Assembly (NCBI RefSeq): GCF_000282115.1
Contig: NZ_AKJY01000012.1
Span: forward strand, 124,001 to 188,000
DNA: 64,000 nucleotides
Origin: Chryseobacterium populi
GTDB lineage: Bacteria; Bacteroidota; Bacteroidia; Flavobacteriales; Weeksellaceae
Reading direction: 5' to 3'
The position numbers were made by a program, and so were the translations under genes. The notes under the pieces were generated by a model that was not told the DNA's origin, searched no databases, and saw nothing but the letters and a program-made list of their open reading frames with translations. This document shows positions 52,528 to 61,166 of this stretch, one piece after another. Each line of letters begins with the position of its first letter. Within the stretch, counting starts at the first letter, position 1.

Positions 52528-52648
52528 TCATTTTGTTGAAGTTTTTGTAACAAATGCCATTATATTTTAATAGAAAATTATAATAATTTTAACATCCGAA
52601 AATCAAACTTTTTTAGCAATTTTGCATTCTTAATTCACTTGTTAAAAA

Positions 52649-54049
52649 ATGAAAATAAAATACTCGGAACTTATTGATCAGACATTATATTTTCCTACCG
52701 AAGAATTTAATGTTTCTGAGAACAATTTGTTGTTTCACGATATTCCTTTAATGGAAGTTGTTGAAAAGTTTGGAACTCCTTTAAAGGTAAGTTACCTCCC
52801 GAAGATTTCTCAAAATATTCAAAAAGCAAAAAGCTGGTTCAGGGAAGCTTTTGAGAAAATCGAATATAAAAAAAATTACAGGTACTGCTACTGTACAAAA
52901 TCCAGCCATTTCAATTTCGTTATTGAAGAAGCTTTGAAAAACGATATTTCCATTGAAACTTCTTCCGCTTATGATATGGATATTGTAAAATCTCTTTACA
53001 AAAAAGGGAAGGTAGATAAAAATATTGAAGTAATCTGTAACGGATTCAAAACAGATGATTATCTGGCAAAGATTTCAGATATGATCAACAGCGGTTTTGA
53101 AAACATCACTCCGATCCTGGATAATTACCGTGAATTAGATAAACTTACCGAAAGTATTGATACGACCTTTGATATCGGAATCAGAATCGCTTCGGAAGAA
53201 GAACCGAAGTTCGAATTCTATACCTCAAGATTAGGGATCGGATATAAAGATATTATCCCGTATTACAGCCAGAAAATTGCCGAGCATCCGAATGCAAGAC
53301 TGAAAATGCTTCACTTCTTCATCAATACGGGGATTAAAGATACTGCCTACTACTGGAACGAATTGTACAAATGTCTCCGGGTATATGCCCGTTTGAAAAA
53401 AATTGCTCCGGAAGTGGATTCTCTGAACATTGGTGGTGGTTTCCCAATCAAAACATCTCTCAATTTCGATTACGATTACCAGTATATGGTGGAAGAAATT
53501 GTTTCCCAGATCAAAAAATTCTGTGAAGAAGAAGGAGTGGAAGAGCCTAATATTTATACAGAGTTTGGAAGTTTCACGGTTGGAGAAAGTGGAGCAAACC
53601 TTTATAAAATTATTTCCCAGAAACGTCAGAACGACAGAGAAAAATGGAATATGATTGATTCATCTTTCATGACAACGCTTCCTGATACCTGGGCCATCTC
53701 AAGACACTTTATCATGCTTCCGCTCAACCGTTGGGAAGATACCTATGAAAGGGTTTTTCTGGGTGGGCTGACTTGTGACTCGGATGATTATTATAATTCA
53801 GAACAGCATACGAATGCAATTTATCTGCCGGTTTTCAGTGATACAAAACCTTTATATATCGGTTTCTTCCATACGGGGGCCTATCAGGAAACCATCGGTG
53901 GTTATGGTGGAGTGCATCACTGTCTGATGCCTCAGCCGAGACACATCCTGATTCAGAAAGATGAAAACGGAGAATTCCAGTATGAGATATTCCGTGAAAA
54001 ACAGGAGCCGGAAGATATTTTAAAGCTTTTAGGATATAATAATCATTAA
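52649..54049 (+). CDS. speA: Arginine decarboxylase (fold III, short type)
   Basis: A 466-residue PLP-dependent decarboxylase. The PLP lysine is K84 in YCYCTKSSHFNF. LRLGI-type text (TSRLGIGYKDI), HFFINTGIKD, SLNIGGGFPIK (glycine loop) and VFLGGLTCDSDDYY (the active-site CxSxD region) follow. It is shorter than E. coli SpeA (about 630 residues) and lacks its long inserts, the form usual in Flavobacteriia. The product agmatine is used by the agmatinase-family gene at 54985, so the pair makes putrescine. A degenerate -7 (CAATTTTG) lies 24 bases upstream. Confidence 0.92.
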   Translation: MKIKYSELIDQTLYFPTEEFNVSENNLLFHDIPLMEVVEKFGTPLKVSYLPKISQNIQKAKSWFREAFEKIEYKKNYRYCYCTKSSHFNFVIEEALKNDISIETSSAYDMDIVKSLYKKGKVDKNIEVICNGFKTDDYLAKISDMINSGFENITPILDNYRELDKLTESIDTTFDIGIRIASEEEPKFEFYTSRLGIGYKDIIPYYSQKIAEHPNARLKMLHFFINTGIKDTAYYWNELYKCLRVYARLKKIAPEVDSLNIGGGFPIKTSLNFDYDYQYMVEEIVSQIKKFCEEEGVEEPNIYTEFGSFTVGESGANLYKIISQKRQNDREKWNMIDSSFMTTLPDTWAISRHFIMLPLNRWEDTYERVFLGGLTCDSDDYYNSEQHTNAIYLPVFSDTKPLYIGFFHTGAYQETIGGYGGVHHCLMPQPRHILIQKDENGEFQYEIFREKQEPEDILKLLGYNNH

Positions 54050-54103
54050 AAGATTGATATTAAAATTGAGCTTCTTTACTACGTTAAGAATGCCAAAACA
54101 TAA

Positions 54104-54137
54104 AAAAATAGCCATCAGACTGATGGCTATTTTTATT
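54104..54137 (+). terminator. Bidirectional terminator between speA and the HAD gene
   Basis: ATAGCCATCA pairs with TGATGGCTAT across GAC (54118-54120), with an A tract before it and a T tract after it. Confidence 0.88.
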
Positions 54138-54795
54138 TAAAATAATTTGAAATTTTATCTAATTCGAGCTCAGAATAATCTGAAACGACAATATTGGCTA
54201 AAGTATAGTCCTGATTTTTTGAATGCTCACTTTTATAGGCGGCACAGAAAATATGGGCTCTGTGGGCTGCCAGGATCCCATTGGTAGAATCTTCAATGAC
54301 CATGCAGTTTTCAACAGGTTCACCTGCCATTTCTGCAGCTAAAAGAAAAACTTCCGGATGAGGTTTTGATTCTTTTAAATCTGCACCACTGATTTTTCCG
54401 CTGAAATATTTTGCAAGCCCGAATTTTTCAAAAACCATATTAATGGTTGTCATTGTTGCAGAAGAGGCTAAAATCAGTTTTATCCCATTTTCATGATAGT
54501 GCTCAATCAATTTTCTTACTCCTGGAATTAAATCAAAATCTTCATCATTATAAAAATAATCTTTGAAGTAAGTTCGCTTGATACCGGCAATACCTTCGTG
54601 AGTATGGCTAAGATTAAATTCATTAATTAATGTTTCACAAACTCTTTTCGTGGAAGCACCGGTGAAAGAGGTGTATAAATCTTCAGAAACTTCAATTTCC
54701 AGTTCATTAAACGTTTTAAAATAAGCTTTTCTGTGCAATGGTTCTGTATCTACAATCACCCCATCCATATCGAAAAGCACAGCTTTTAAGGACAT
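54133..54795 (-). CDS. HAD-superfamily phosphatase/phosphomutase
   Basis: A 220-residue protein from ATG 54795; upstream extension to 54885 would cover the promoter. The HAD motifs are KAVLFDMDGVIVDTEP (nucleophile and acid Asp), ILASSAT, KPHPEVFLLAAE and VIEDSTNGILAA. A cap domain sits between motifs I and II. It resembles beta-phosphoglucomutase and sugar-phosphate phosphatases. It lies between the two polyamine genes but on the opposite strand and has its own -7 element, so a link to them is not implied. Confidence 0.9.
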   Translation of the reverse strand: MSLKAVLFDMDGVIVDTEPLHRKAYFKTFNELEIEVSEDLYTSFTGASTKRVCETLINEFNLSHTHEGIAGIKRTYFKDYFYNDEDFDLIPGVRKLIEHYHENGIKLILASSATMTTINMVFEKFGLAKYFSGKISGADLKESKPHPEVFLLAAEMAGEPVENCMVIEDSTNGILAAHRAHIFCAAYKSEHSKNQDYTLANIVVSDYSELELDKISNYFK

Positions 54796-54812
54796 ATTTG
54801 AAATTTTTTTTA

Positions 54813-54820
54813 CAAAGGTA
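54813..54820 (-). promoter_or_regulatory. Promoter -7 element for the HAD gene
   Basis: TACCTTTG on the minus strand, 17 bases upstream of the ATG at 54795; this supports the shorter start. Confidence 0.6.
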
Positions 54821-54924
54821 GTGAAATTTGGATGGAGGTCTGAAGAGGGAAGTTTAAAGTACAAATCATGGTTACACTGATGCAAAACTTCCCGCCTCCA
54901 TTCTTTCGGCTTCTAACTTCTTCG

Positions 54925-54932
54925 TATCTTTG
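54925..54932 (+). promoter_or_regulatory. Promoter -7 element for the agmatinase gene
   Basis: TATCTTTG, 52 bases before the ATG at 54985. Confidence 0.6.
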
Positions 54933-54984
54933 TGCCAATATTTAAAATCTTTCAATCATTTAATTTTTTAATTATAAATTGTAT

Positions 54985-55839
54985 ATGAAAACATACGCGG
55001 GAATTCCTGAAGAGAATGCATCACTGGAAAATTCAAAAGTAATGTTGGTAACCGTACCTTATGACGGAACTTCAACATGGGGAAAAGGAGCTGATAAAGG
55101 CCCTGAATTATTCCTGAATGCTTCTGAAAATATGGAGCTTTATGATATTGAAACAGGAACTGAACCTTACCTGGAAGGAGTTTATCTGGCAGGAGAAATT
55201 TCTGAAAATTCAAGTCCTGAAGCAATGACCGAAGCGGTTTATCAGAAAACAAAAGAGCTTTTACAGAATGATGGTAAATTATTTACCCTTTTTGGTGGTG
55301 AGCACTCTGTTTCTATCGGTTCGATCCGTGCAATCGGTGAAAAATACGAGAATCTTACAGTTCTTCAGTTGGATGCACATACAGATTTACGTCCTGAATT
55401 CCATGGTTCTACATCCAATCATGCCTGTGCGGTTTTTGAAGCCAATCAGAAGCATAATTTAGTTCAGGTGGGAATCCGTTCAATGGATATTGAAGAAGCT
55501 GAATATTTGCCGGAAGGGAGAGTGTTTTTTGCCCACGAAATTGCAAATAACGAAAACTGGGTAAATGATGTATTGGAAAAGGTTTCAGGAAACGTGTACA
55601 TCACGATTGACCTTGATGCTTTTGACCCTTCCATTGCACCATCTACGGGAACTCCTGAGCCGGGCGGGCTGCAATGGTATCCTACATTGGAATTATTAAG
55701 AAGAGTATTTGAAAAATGTAATGTGGTAGCTTTTGATATTGTAGAATTAATGGATTCTCCGATGGCAAAACCATCAGCTTTCCTTGCTGCCAAGCTATAT
55801 TACAAAATGCTTGCGTATTATCATATCAACCAGGATTAA
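54985..55839 (+). CDS. speB: Agmatinase/ureohydrolase family protein
   Basis: A 284-residue binuclear Mn enzyme of the arginase/agmatinase family. Metal ligands are in FGGEHSVSIG (His), QLDAHTDLR (Asp, His, Asp) and ITIDLDAFDPSIAPSTGTPEPGG (two Asp); a Glu/His in the loop closes the site. The start at 54985 (MKTYAGIPEENA) is preferred; a TTG at 54979 is possible. It probably hydrolyses agmatine to putrescine and urea, following the arginine decarboxylase gene 0.9 kb upstream. Family assignment is firm; the choice of agmatine over arginine or another substrate rests on context. Confidence 0.9.
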   Translation: MKTYAGIPEENASLENSKVMLVTVPYDGTSTWGKGADKGPELFLNASENMELYDIETGTEPYLEGVYLAGEISENSSPEAMTEAVYQKTKELLQNDGKLFTLFGGEHSVSIGSIRAIGEKYENLTVLQLDAHTDLRPEFHGSTSNHACAVFEANQKHNLVQVGIRSMDIEEAEYLPEGRVFFAHEIANNENWVNDVLEKVSGNVYITIDLDAFDPSIAPSTGTPEPGGLQWYPTLELLRRVFEKCNVVAFDIVELMDSPMAKPSAFLAAKLYYKMLAYYHINQD

Positions 55840-55907
55840 AATTCCGCAAGAAACGGATTTTTTCAGAAGAATTTTCTTTGGAAATTTGTGAGGTAAAACA
55901 AAATGAA

Positions 55908-56756
55908 ATGTCCACACAAAATCAAATAGATTACGACAGGATTGCCAAAGCGATAGAATATATCCGGGGCAATTTCAAACTTCAGCCGAGTTTGGAGGAA
56001 GTTGCTGAGAAAATTCACCTGAGCCCGGCTCACTTTCAGAAGATCTTTACAGATTGGGCCGGAACGAGTCCGAAAAAATTTTTACAGTTCATCAGTCTTG
56101 AACATGCTAAGAATTTATTAAAAGAAGAAAAAGCAAGCTTATTTGATGCAGCTTATGAAACGGGACTTTCCAGCACAAGCAGATTACATGATCTGTTTGT
56201 AAAAATAGAAGGAATGTCTCCTGCAGAATATAAAAACGGGGGAAAAAGCCTTGTCATTAATTACAGTTTTTCCAGAAGCCCTTTCGGGAATGTAATTACA
56301 GCTTCCACAGAAAAAGGAATCTGCTATATGGCTTTTGAACACGATAAAGAAACAGCATTGGGAAATTTGAAAGCTCAGTTTCCTAATGCTTCTTTTTTTG
56401 AAAAGCAGGACGAGCTTCAACACAATGCCCTGTCTATTTTTAATAAAGACTGGAGCCAACTCAATACCATAAAATTACATCTTAAAGGAACCGATTTTCA
56501 GCTTAAAGTCTGGGAAAGCCTTCTTACAATCCCAATGGGAAAATTATCCACATACGGGAATTTAGCGGAAAAAATAGGGAATTCTAAAGCTTCCAGAGCC
56601 GTGGGAACAGCTGTCGGAAGCAATCCTGTAGCCTTTCTCATCCCTTGCCACCGTGTGATTCAGTCTTCAGGAAATACAGGCGGCTATAAATGGGGAAGTG
56701 AGAGAAAACAATTGATTATCGGCTGGGAAGGTTCACATATGTATTCTGAAAAATAA
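55908..56756 (+). CDS. AraC-type HTH fused to methylated-DNA-protein-cysteine methyltransferase
   Basis: A 282-residue Ada-like protein from ATG 55908; a TTG at 55878 is an alternative. Residues 10-105 are an AraC HTH (LEEVAEKIHLSPAHFQKIF, SAYETGLSSTSRLHDLF-like text). The C-terminal part is an O6-alkylguanine methyltransferase: PCHRVIQ holds the acceptor Cys at 247, followed by the GNTGGYKWG segment. The N-terminal Zn domain of E. coli Ada, which senses methylphosphotriesters, is absent. It is followed by alkB 11 bases later, and the two form an alkylation-repair unit. Confidence 0.92.
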   Translation: MSTQNQIDYDRIAKAIEYIRGNFKLQPSLEEVAEKIHLSPAHFQKIFTDWAGTSPKKFLQFISLEHAKNLLKEEKASLFDAAYETGLSSTSRLHDLFVKIEGMSPAEYKNGGKSLVINYSFSRSPFGNVITASTEKGICYMAFEHDKETALGNLKAQFPNASFFEKQDELQHNALSIFNKDWSQLNTIKLHLKGTDFQLKVWESLLTIPMGKLSTYGNLAEKIGNSKASRAVGTAVGSNPVAFLIPCHRVIQSSGNTGGYKWGSERKQLIIGWEGSHMYSEK

Positions 56757-56767
56757 TAGTTAAAAAT

Positions 56768-57376
56768 ATGAACCTGTTCGAAGAAATATCAGATTTTCCA
56801 ATCAACATTCTGCCCGGCGATGGAACCGTACATTATTACGGAAAGGTTTTTTCAAAAGAAAAATCGGACTTTTATTATGATTACCTGTTTAATCAGATTC
56901 CATGGGAAAATGATGAAGCCATTATTTTTGGAAAGCTGATTTTAACCAAAAGAAAAGTAGCCTGGTTTGGTGAAAAGGCATTTGAATATACCTATTCCAA
57001 CAGAACAAAATATGCAAAACCCTGGACTCCCGAATTGCTGGATTTAAAACGAAAATGTGAAGAAGTATCAGGAGAAACCTATAATTCCTGCCTGCTGAAT
57101 CTGTATCATGATGGAAGCGAAGGAATGGCTTATCACAGTGATGGTGAAAAAGACCTGAAAAAACATGGAGCGATTGCCTCCCTGACTTTTGGGGCAGAAA
57201 GAAAATTTTTATTTAAGCATAAATCAACCAAAGAAAAAATTGAGATTTTTCTCGAAAACGGAAGCTTGCTGGTGATGAAAGGAACTACACAGGATAACTG
57301 GATGCACAGGCTTCCACCTACAACAAAGGTGAAAATACCAAGAGTGAATCTTACGTTCAGGACAATTGAAGAGTAG
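56768..57376 (+). CDS. alkB: Alpha-ketoglutarate-dependent dioxygenase AlkB
   Basis: A 202-residue Fe(II)/2-oxoglutarate dioxygenase that oxidatively removes methyl groups from 1-methyladenine and 3-methylcytosine in DNA or RNA. The iron ligands are H123 and D125 in YHSDGEKDL and H180 in WMHRLPPT. RVNLTFR at the end supplies the arginine that binds 2-oxoglutarate. Length and motif order match the short AlkB/ALKBH2-type proteins. It lies 11 bases after the Ada-like gene, so they are co-transcribed. Confidence 0.94.
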   Translation: MNLFEEISDFPINILPGDGTVHYYGKVFSKEKSDFYYDYLFNQIPWENDEAIIFGKLILTKRKVAWFGEKAFEYTYSNRTKYAKPWTPELLDLKRKCEEVSGETYNSCLLNLYHDGSEGMAYHSDGEKDLKKHGAIASLTFGAERKFLFKHKSTKEKIEIFLENGSLLVMKGTTQDNWMHRLPPTTKVKIPRVNLTFRTIEE

Positions 57377-57577
57377 GAGAGGTAGCTTCGGGAGCCTCAG
57401 CCACTGTGTTTTATAACATTTTAATTTACTAAATTATTTTCGGTTAGCCTAAGACCTCAAAAGAGTACTTCAGGATCCCAAAATATGTGTTCAGCCTCAA
57501 CCAATATCTGAGACCTCAAATGATCACTAAATGACCATATTACATGTAATGAGACTATATCCAAATTATAGGTTAAA

Positions 57578-57609
57578 TAAAAAAGACAGATTAAAAAACC
57601 TGTCTTTCT
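57578..57609 (-). terminator. Terminator of the flotillin operon
   Basis: AAAGACAG (57582-57589) pairs with CTGTCTTT (57600-57607). Read on the minus strand it ends in a T-rich tract. The sequence resembles two other minus-strand terminators at 59853 and 60824. Confidence 0.8.
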
Positions 57610-57612
57610 ATC

Positions 57613-59196
57613 TTATCCTTTGGGTGCATCATCTTTAGGAGCTTCATCCCCGGAAGATATATCATCAAAATTCTTTTTGTCTTTTTTCTCTACGATTTTC
57701 ATAATCTCTTTCTGTACTTCATCCGGCTTGCCTTTCAGATAATCGGGCAGATTGAGGCCTGCCATATTAAACAGGTCATTTAAAGGCGGTACTGTTTTCA
57801 TCATACCTGAAACGAAATTAGCTGTAGAGCTGTTTCCATCCTGTCCGTTTCCGCTGTCCCAAACCGTCACTTTATCGATTTTAATATTTTTAACGGCTTC
57901 TACCTGGGTTTTAACGAGTTCAGGAAGTTTCTCAATTAACAGTAGCTGGAATGCGCTATGGGTATCTCCGCCAGCGGCCTGCACTACTTTATCGTAACCT
58001 TCCGCCTGCTTGGTGAGGATCTCGTAAAGACCTTTTGCTTCAGCTTCCATTTTAGCGAAAATAGCATCAGCTTCTCCTTTGGCCTGTAGTCTTATTTTTT
58101 CAGCTTCTGCCTGCGCATCAATAATTGCTTTTTGTTTTGCAATTTCTGCATGGACTACAATATTTGCCTGTTGGGTAGAACGTTCCCTTTCTGCCCTTGC
58201 GGTTTCCGCTTTCTGCTCGGCAAGATAAGCTTCCTCCAATGATCTTGCAGCCTGTACTTTTTCAGCGGCTGTTGCAATTCTTAAAGCTTCGGCTTCTTTT
58301 TCCCTTCTTTCCGCATCGGAATTGGCAATGGTAATTTTGGCCTCATTTTCCCCTTTTACCGCAATTGAATTGGCTAATGATGTGGCAATTCTGGATTCTT
58401 TTTCAGCTTCTGCCTTACCAATCGACTCATCTTTCATCGCTGCTGCAATACTGATCTCCTTATCTTTTTGGGTAATTGCAATCTTCACGTCCCGGTCTCT
58501 CTGTGTTTCAGCAATCTGGGTATCTTTTTCCCTGTCGGCAATCGCTTTACCGGTTTCCCCGATCTTAGTCTGTTCTGCAACACTGATGATCGCTTCGTTA
58601 ATGGCTTTAGCCGCAGCTTCTTTACCCAGAGCTTCAATATATCCTGATTCATCCCTGATATCGGTAACGTTAACATTGATGAGTTTTAAGCCTATCTTCT
58701 TTAATTCTGTATCTACGTTTTTAGAAATATTATCCAGGAATTTATCTCTGTCTGAGTTGATCTCTTCAATGGTCATCGTTGCAATCACCAGACGAAGCTG
58801 TCCGAAAAGGATATCTTTAGAAAGCTCCTGAATCTGTTCCTGGGATAATCCCAATAATCTTTCTGCAGCATTTCCCATAGAATCCGGTTCAGTGGAAATG
58901 GCAATGGTGAACCGGCAAGGTACATCCACCCGGATGTTTTGTCTGGATAAAGCATTGGTAAGATTAGCTTCAATAGAAATAGGTTTCAGATCCAGATAAG
59001 CATAATCCTGAATGACCGGCCATACAAAAGCACCACCACCGTGAATACATTTTGCGGAGCTTCCGCCCGTTTTACCGTAAATGACCAGGATTTTATCCGA
59101 AGGACATCTTTTATACCTCGAAATAAGGGCTAAAAACGTTACGAATAATACAAATACTATGACCAGTATAAGAATAAGAGTTCCGGGAATTTCCAT
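57613..59196 (-). CDS. Flotillin-like SPFH-domain protein (YqiK-like)
   Basis: A 527-residue protein. One N-terminal helix (TLILILVIVFVLFVTFLALI, residues 6-25) anchors it. The SPFH/band 7 domain covers about residues 30-190. A long alpha-helical, Ala/Glu/Lys-rich coiled coil with KDKEI-, AEKESRIAT- and RAERERSTQQA-type repeats runs from about 200 to 400. A Gly/Asp-rich tail follows. It would form oligomeric rings in membrane microdomains. The neighbouring OB-fold/YqiJ-like gene starts 26 bases upstream on the same strand, as in the E. coli yqiJ-yqiK pair. Confidence 0.92.
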   Translation of the reverse strand: MEIPGTLILILVIVFVLFVTFLALISRYKRCPSDKILVIYGKTGGSSAKCIHGGGAFVWPVIQDYAYLDLKPISIEANLTNALSRQNIRVDVPCRFTIAISTEPDSMGNAAERLLGLSQEQIQELSKDILFGQLRLVIATMTIEEINSDRDKFLDNISKNVDTELKKIGLKLINVNVTDIRDESGYIEALGKEAAAKAINEAIISVAEQTKIGETGKAIADREKDTQIAETQRDRDVKIAITQKDKEISIAAAMKDESIGKAEAEKESRIATSLANSIAVKGENEAKITIANSDAERREKEAEALRIATAAEKVQAARSLEEAYLAEQKAETARAERERSTQQANIVVHAEIAKQKAIIDAQAEAEKIRLQAKGEADAIFAKMEAEAKGLYEILTKQAEGYDKVVQAAGGDTHSAFQLLLIEKLPELVKTQVEAVKNIKIDKVTVWDSGNGQDGNSSTANFVSGMMKTVPPLNDLFNMAGLNLPDYLKGKPDEVQKEIMKIVEKKDKKNFDDISSGDEAPKDDAPKG

Positions 59197-59222
59197 AAAT
59201 AGTTTATAAAGTGGTTAATAAT

Positions 59223-59792
59223 TTAAATTTTTGCAACGACGAGTACTTTGTCGTAGATATAGATCACTCTTACCGAATGGCTTGAAGGGATGCTTTCTTC
59301 AGATTCCGTCATGGCCTGAAGCTCATGATGGGTTCCGTTTACAGAAATTAAAATTTTTCCTTTTCCGCTCATATTGGCAGGAATGGTAAGATATACTTCA
59401 CCGGTTTTACCGATGAGGTCTTCTATTTTAAACGTATTATCTTCTGTCAGTTTTAAGATCTGAAAAATCAGGATGAAAAATAAAATGACAAAGCCCATCC
59501 CAATCAGTACGGATATAAAAATCAGAAGAGGTTTACTTCCTATGGAATTATAGAATGTCACCCCACTCCATCCGAATCCTAAAAGAAAATTAATAAGGTT
59601 TCTGAAAGAGAATAACTGAAAAGGTGCATCAGTATGGGTAAGGTTTCCGTCAAAATCAGCATGAAGCCCGCTGGTATGGTCACTTCCAATAAAGGTAAGA
59701 ACTGTCTGAACCAAAAAAATCAAACTGGCAGTCAGGGCAACATACCAAAATCCCTGATGAAGGGAATCTAAATTTTGGAGAAATTCAAACAT
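59223..59792 (-). CDS. YqiJ-like membrane protein with C-terminal OB-fold
   Basis: A 189-residue protein with three membrane helices (about residues 17-35, 65-90 and 95-115) and a C-terminal OB-fold of about 65 residues: LIGKTGEVYLTIPANMSGKGKILISVNG and ending VIYIYDKVLVVAKI. This layout matches YqiJ (DUF1449 plus NfeD-type OB). Proteins of this type accompany flotillins and probably regulate or assemble them. The gene is 26 bases upstream of the flotillin gene and is preceded by a -7 element. Confidence 0.85.
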   Translation of the reverse strand: MFEFLQNLDSLHQGFWYVALTASLIFLVQTVLTFIGSDHTSGLHADFDGNLTHTDAPFQLFSFRNLINFLLGFGWSGVTFYNSIGSKPLLIFISVLIGMGFVILFFILIFQILKLTEDNTFKIEDLIGKTGEVYLTIPANMSGKGKILISVNGTHHELQAMTESEESIPSSHSVRVIYIYDKVLVVAKI

Positions 59793-59818
59793 AAGTACAT
59801 GTTTTTCTCAAATATAAT

Positions 59819-59826
59819 CAAAAAAA
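59819..59826 (-). promoter_or_regulatory. Promoter -7 element for the YqiJ/flotillin operon
   Basis: TATATTTG on the minus strand, 26 bases upstream of the ATG at 59792. Confidence 0.6.
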
Positions 59827-59847
59827 GTGGAATTTTAAAGTTAAAAA

Positions 59848-59880
59848 AATAAAAGGACAGGTTGAAAAAACCTGCCTTCA
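59848..59880 (-). terminator. Terminator of the response regulator gene
   Basis: AAGGACAGGTT (59853-59863) pairs with AACCTGCCTT (59869-59878) with one bulged base; the minus-strand end is T-rich. Confidence 0.75.
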
Positions 59881-59902
59881 GCATTTCCTCAATCTTTAAA
59901 AA

Positions 59903-60517
59903 TTAATGCAGGTCATCATAGATCCGAACCAAATCAACTACATTTTTGACGTTCAGTTTTTCAAATATCTTCTTTTTATAAGTGCTGATTGTAGACATCC
60001 TGATGTCCAGAATATTGGCTATTTCAATATTACCGTTTCCCTGAGCCAGCAGTTTAAATATCTGGAATTCCCTTTTAGAAAGGTGTTCTACTGTATTGTT
60101 ATCTCTTGAATGGGTAATAAGCCGGCTTACCATTTTTGACGGATAATAATACCCTTCTTCGAAAATGGTATTTATCCCTTTCAGTATTTCCGATTCTGAG
60201 GCTCTCTTATTAAGATAACCTTCAGCTCCCTCTTCTATATACTGAATCCCTATATTTTCATCATAATTGGAAAATATCATGATTTTGAGATCCTTGTGCT
60301 TATTTTTAAGCTCTTTCACCATTGCCTTATAGATACTGTCGGCCATATCAATATCAAGGATCAGCAGGTCATAATGTTCTTTAGAGACTTTTTCCCGGGT
60401 TTCGGCATAGTTTTCAGCAAAATCAATGCTGCACGGATAATTAAGTTTTGATTCCAACAGTAATGCGGTACCGATTCTCACAACATATCGATCATCTGCA
60501 ATGAGTACTTTTTTCAT
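59903..60517 (-). CDS. Response regulator, NarL/LuxR type
   Basis: A 204-residue two-domain regulator. Receiver domain: acidic pair DD at residues 8-9, phosphoacceptor D55 in LLILDIDMAD, and K104 in GYLNKRAS. The C-terminal LuxR-type HTH (about residues 140-200) has LSKREFQIFKLLAQGNGNIEIANIL and the recognition helix MSTISTYKKKIFEKL. No histidine kinase gene is adjacent, so the partner is unknown. It stands as a single gene upstream of the flotillin pair, separated by a terminator. Confidence 0.93.
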   Translation of the reverse strand: MKKVLIADDRYVVRIGTALLLESKLNYPCSIDFAENYAETREKVSKEHYDLLILDIDMADSIYKAMVKELKNKHKDLKIMIFSNYDENIGIQYIEEGAEGYLNKRASESEILKGINTIFEEGYYYPSKMVSRLITHSRDNNTVEHLSKREFQIFKLLAQGNGNIEIANILDIRMSTISTYKKKIFEKLNVKNVVDLVRIYDDLH

Positions 60518-60870
60518 AGTTCAGTTTTTTTAATGATAACTTTCACAGGTACCTTTCAGGATACGCTTCAGGGAAAGTAATGCTTTTTCAAATTTTGCAT
60601 AAAAGCAATGCAACATGTAGACCGATAACGTATTTTTTTGGAAGAAATTTCCCTCTTACAAAGGTTTTTTAAAAAGATTGTAGTAAAAACAGGCTGTGAT
60701 GGAAAATTTATTATCTGCAAAAAAACAATTTTGCAGATGACATTCAATCAAATGCTATTCATTACATAATTTAATGGAAGCATTTGAAGAGAAAAAGAGA
60801 TAAAAAATTTAATTTCATAAAAAAGACAGGCTAAAAACCTGTCTCTAAAAAATATATGCTTTATTATTTT
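60518..60870 (+). other. Intergenic region between the response regulator and NifU genes
   Basis: About 350 AT-rich bases. It contains the terminator of the NifU gene at 60820-60848 and presumably the promoter of the response regulator gene, for which I see no clean TAnnTTTG on the minus strand. Confidence 0.45.
60820..60848 (-). terminator. Terminator of the Mrp/NifU operon
   Basis: AGACAGG (60824-60830) pairs with CCTGTCT (60838-60844); on the minus strand a T tract follows. Confidence 0.82.
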
Positions 60871-61119
60871 TTATTCTACGCTGATTACTTTTTCAATTTC
60901 CGGAGCGTGCTGTTTGATTGTATTTTCAACACCCAGCTTCAGGGTTGAAAAATTCAATGAACATCCGGAACAATTTCCCAACAGTTTTACATAAACCGAG
61001 TTGTCTTTCACATCAATAAGCTCAATATCCCCGCCATCTTTATTAAGGAACGGACGGATACTTTCAAGAGCTTCCATTACTTTTGTTACGGTATCTTCGT
61101 GTGTTATATTTGTTTCCAT
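60871..61119 (-). CDS. NifU C-terminal domain iron-sulfur scaffold protein
   Basis: An 82-residue protein made only of the Nfu domain. VMEALESIRPFLNKDGGDIELIDV and YVKLLGNCSGCSLNFSTLKLGVE include the C-x-x-C pair that holds a bridging 4Fe-4S cluster. It carries clusters to client proteins. It lies 47 bases downstream of the Mrp ATPase gene on the same strand, so the two probably act together in iron-sulfur cluster assembly or transfer. Confidence 0.94.
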   Translation of the reverse strand: METNITHEDTVTKVMEALESIRPFLNKDGGDIELIDVKDNSVYVKLLGNCSGCSLNFSTLKLGVENTIKQHAPEIEKVISVE

Positions 61120-61166
61120 ATTTTCTTCAGTTCAATTGGTTTTAAAAAAATCAACTTGAATTTTAT

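Noticed and set aside
58322..58831. A plus-strand open frame of 169 codons opposite the flotillin gene
   Set aside because: It mirrors the Ala/Glu/Lys-rich coiled coil of the flotillin, which produces an Ala/Ser/Leu/Ile-rich antisense frame; there is no start signal or family match.
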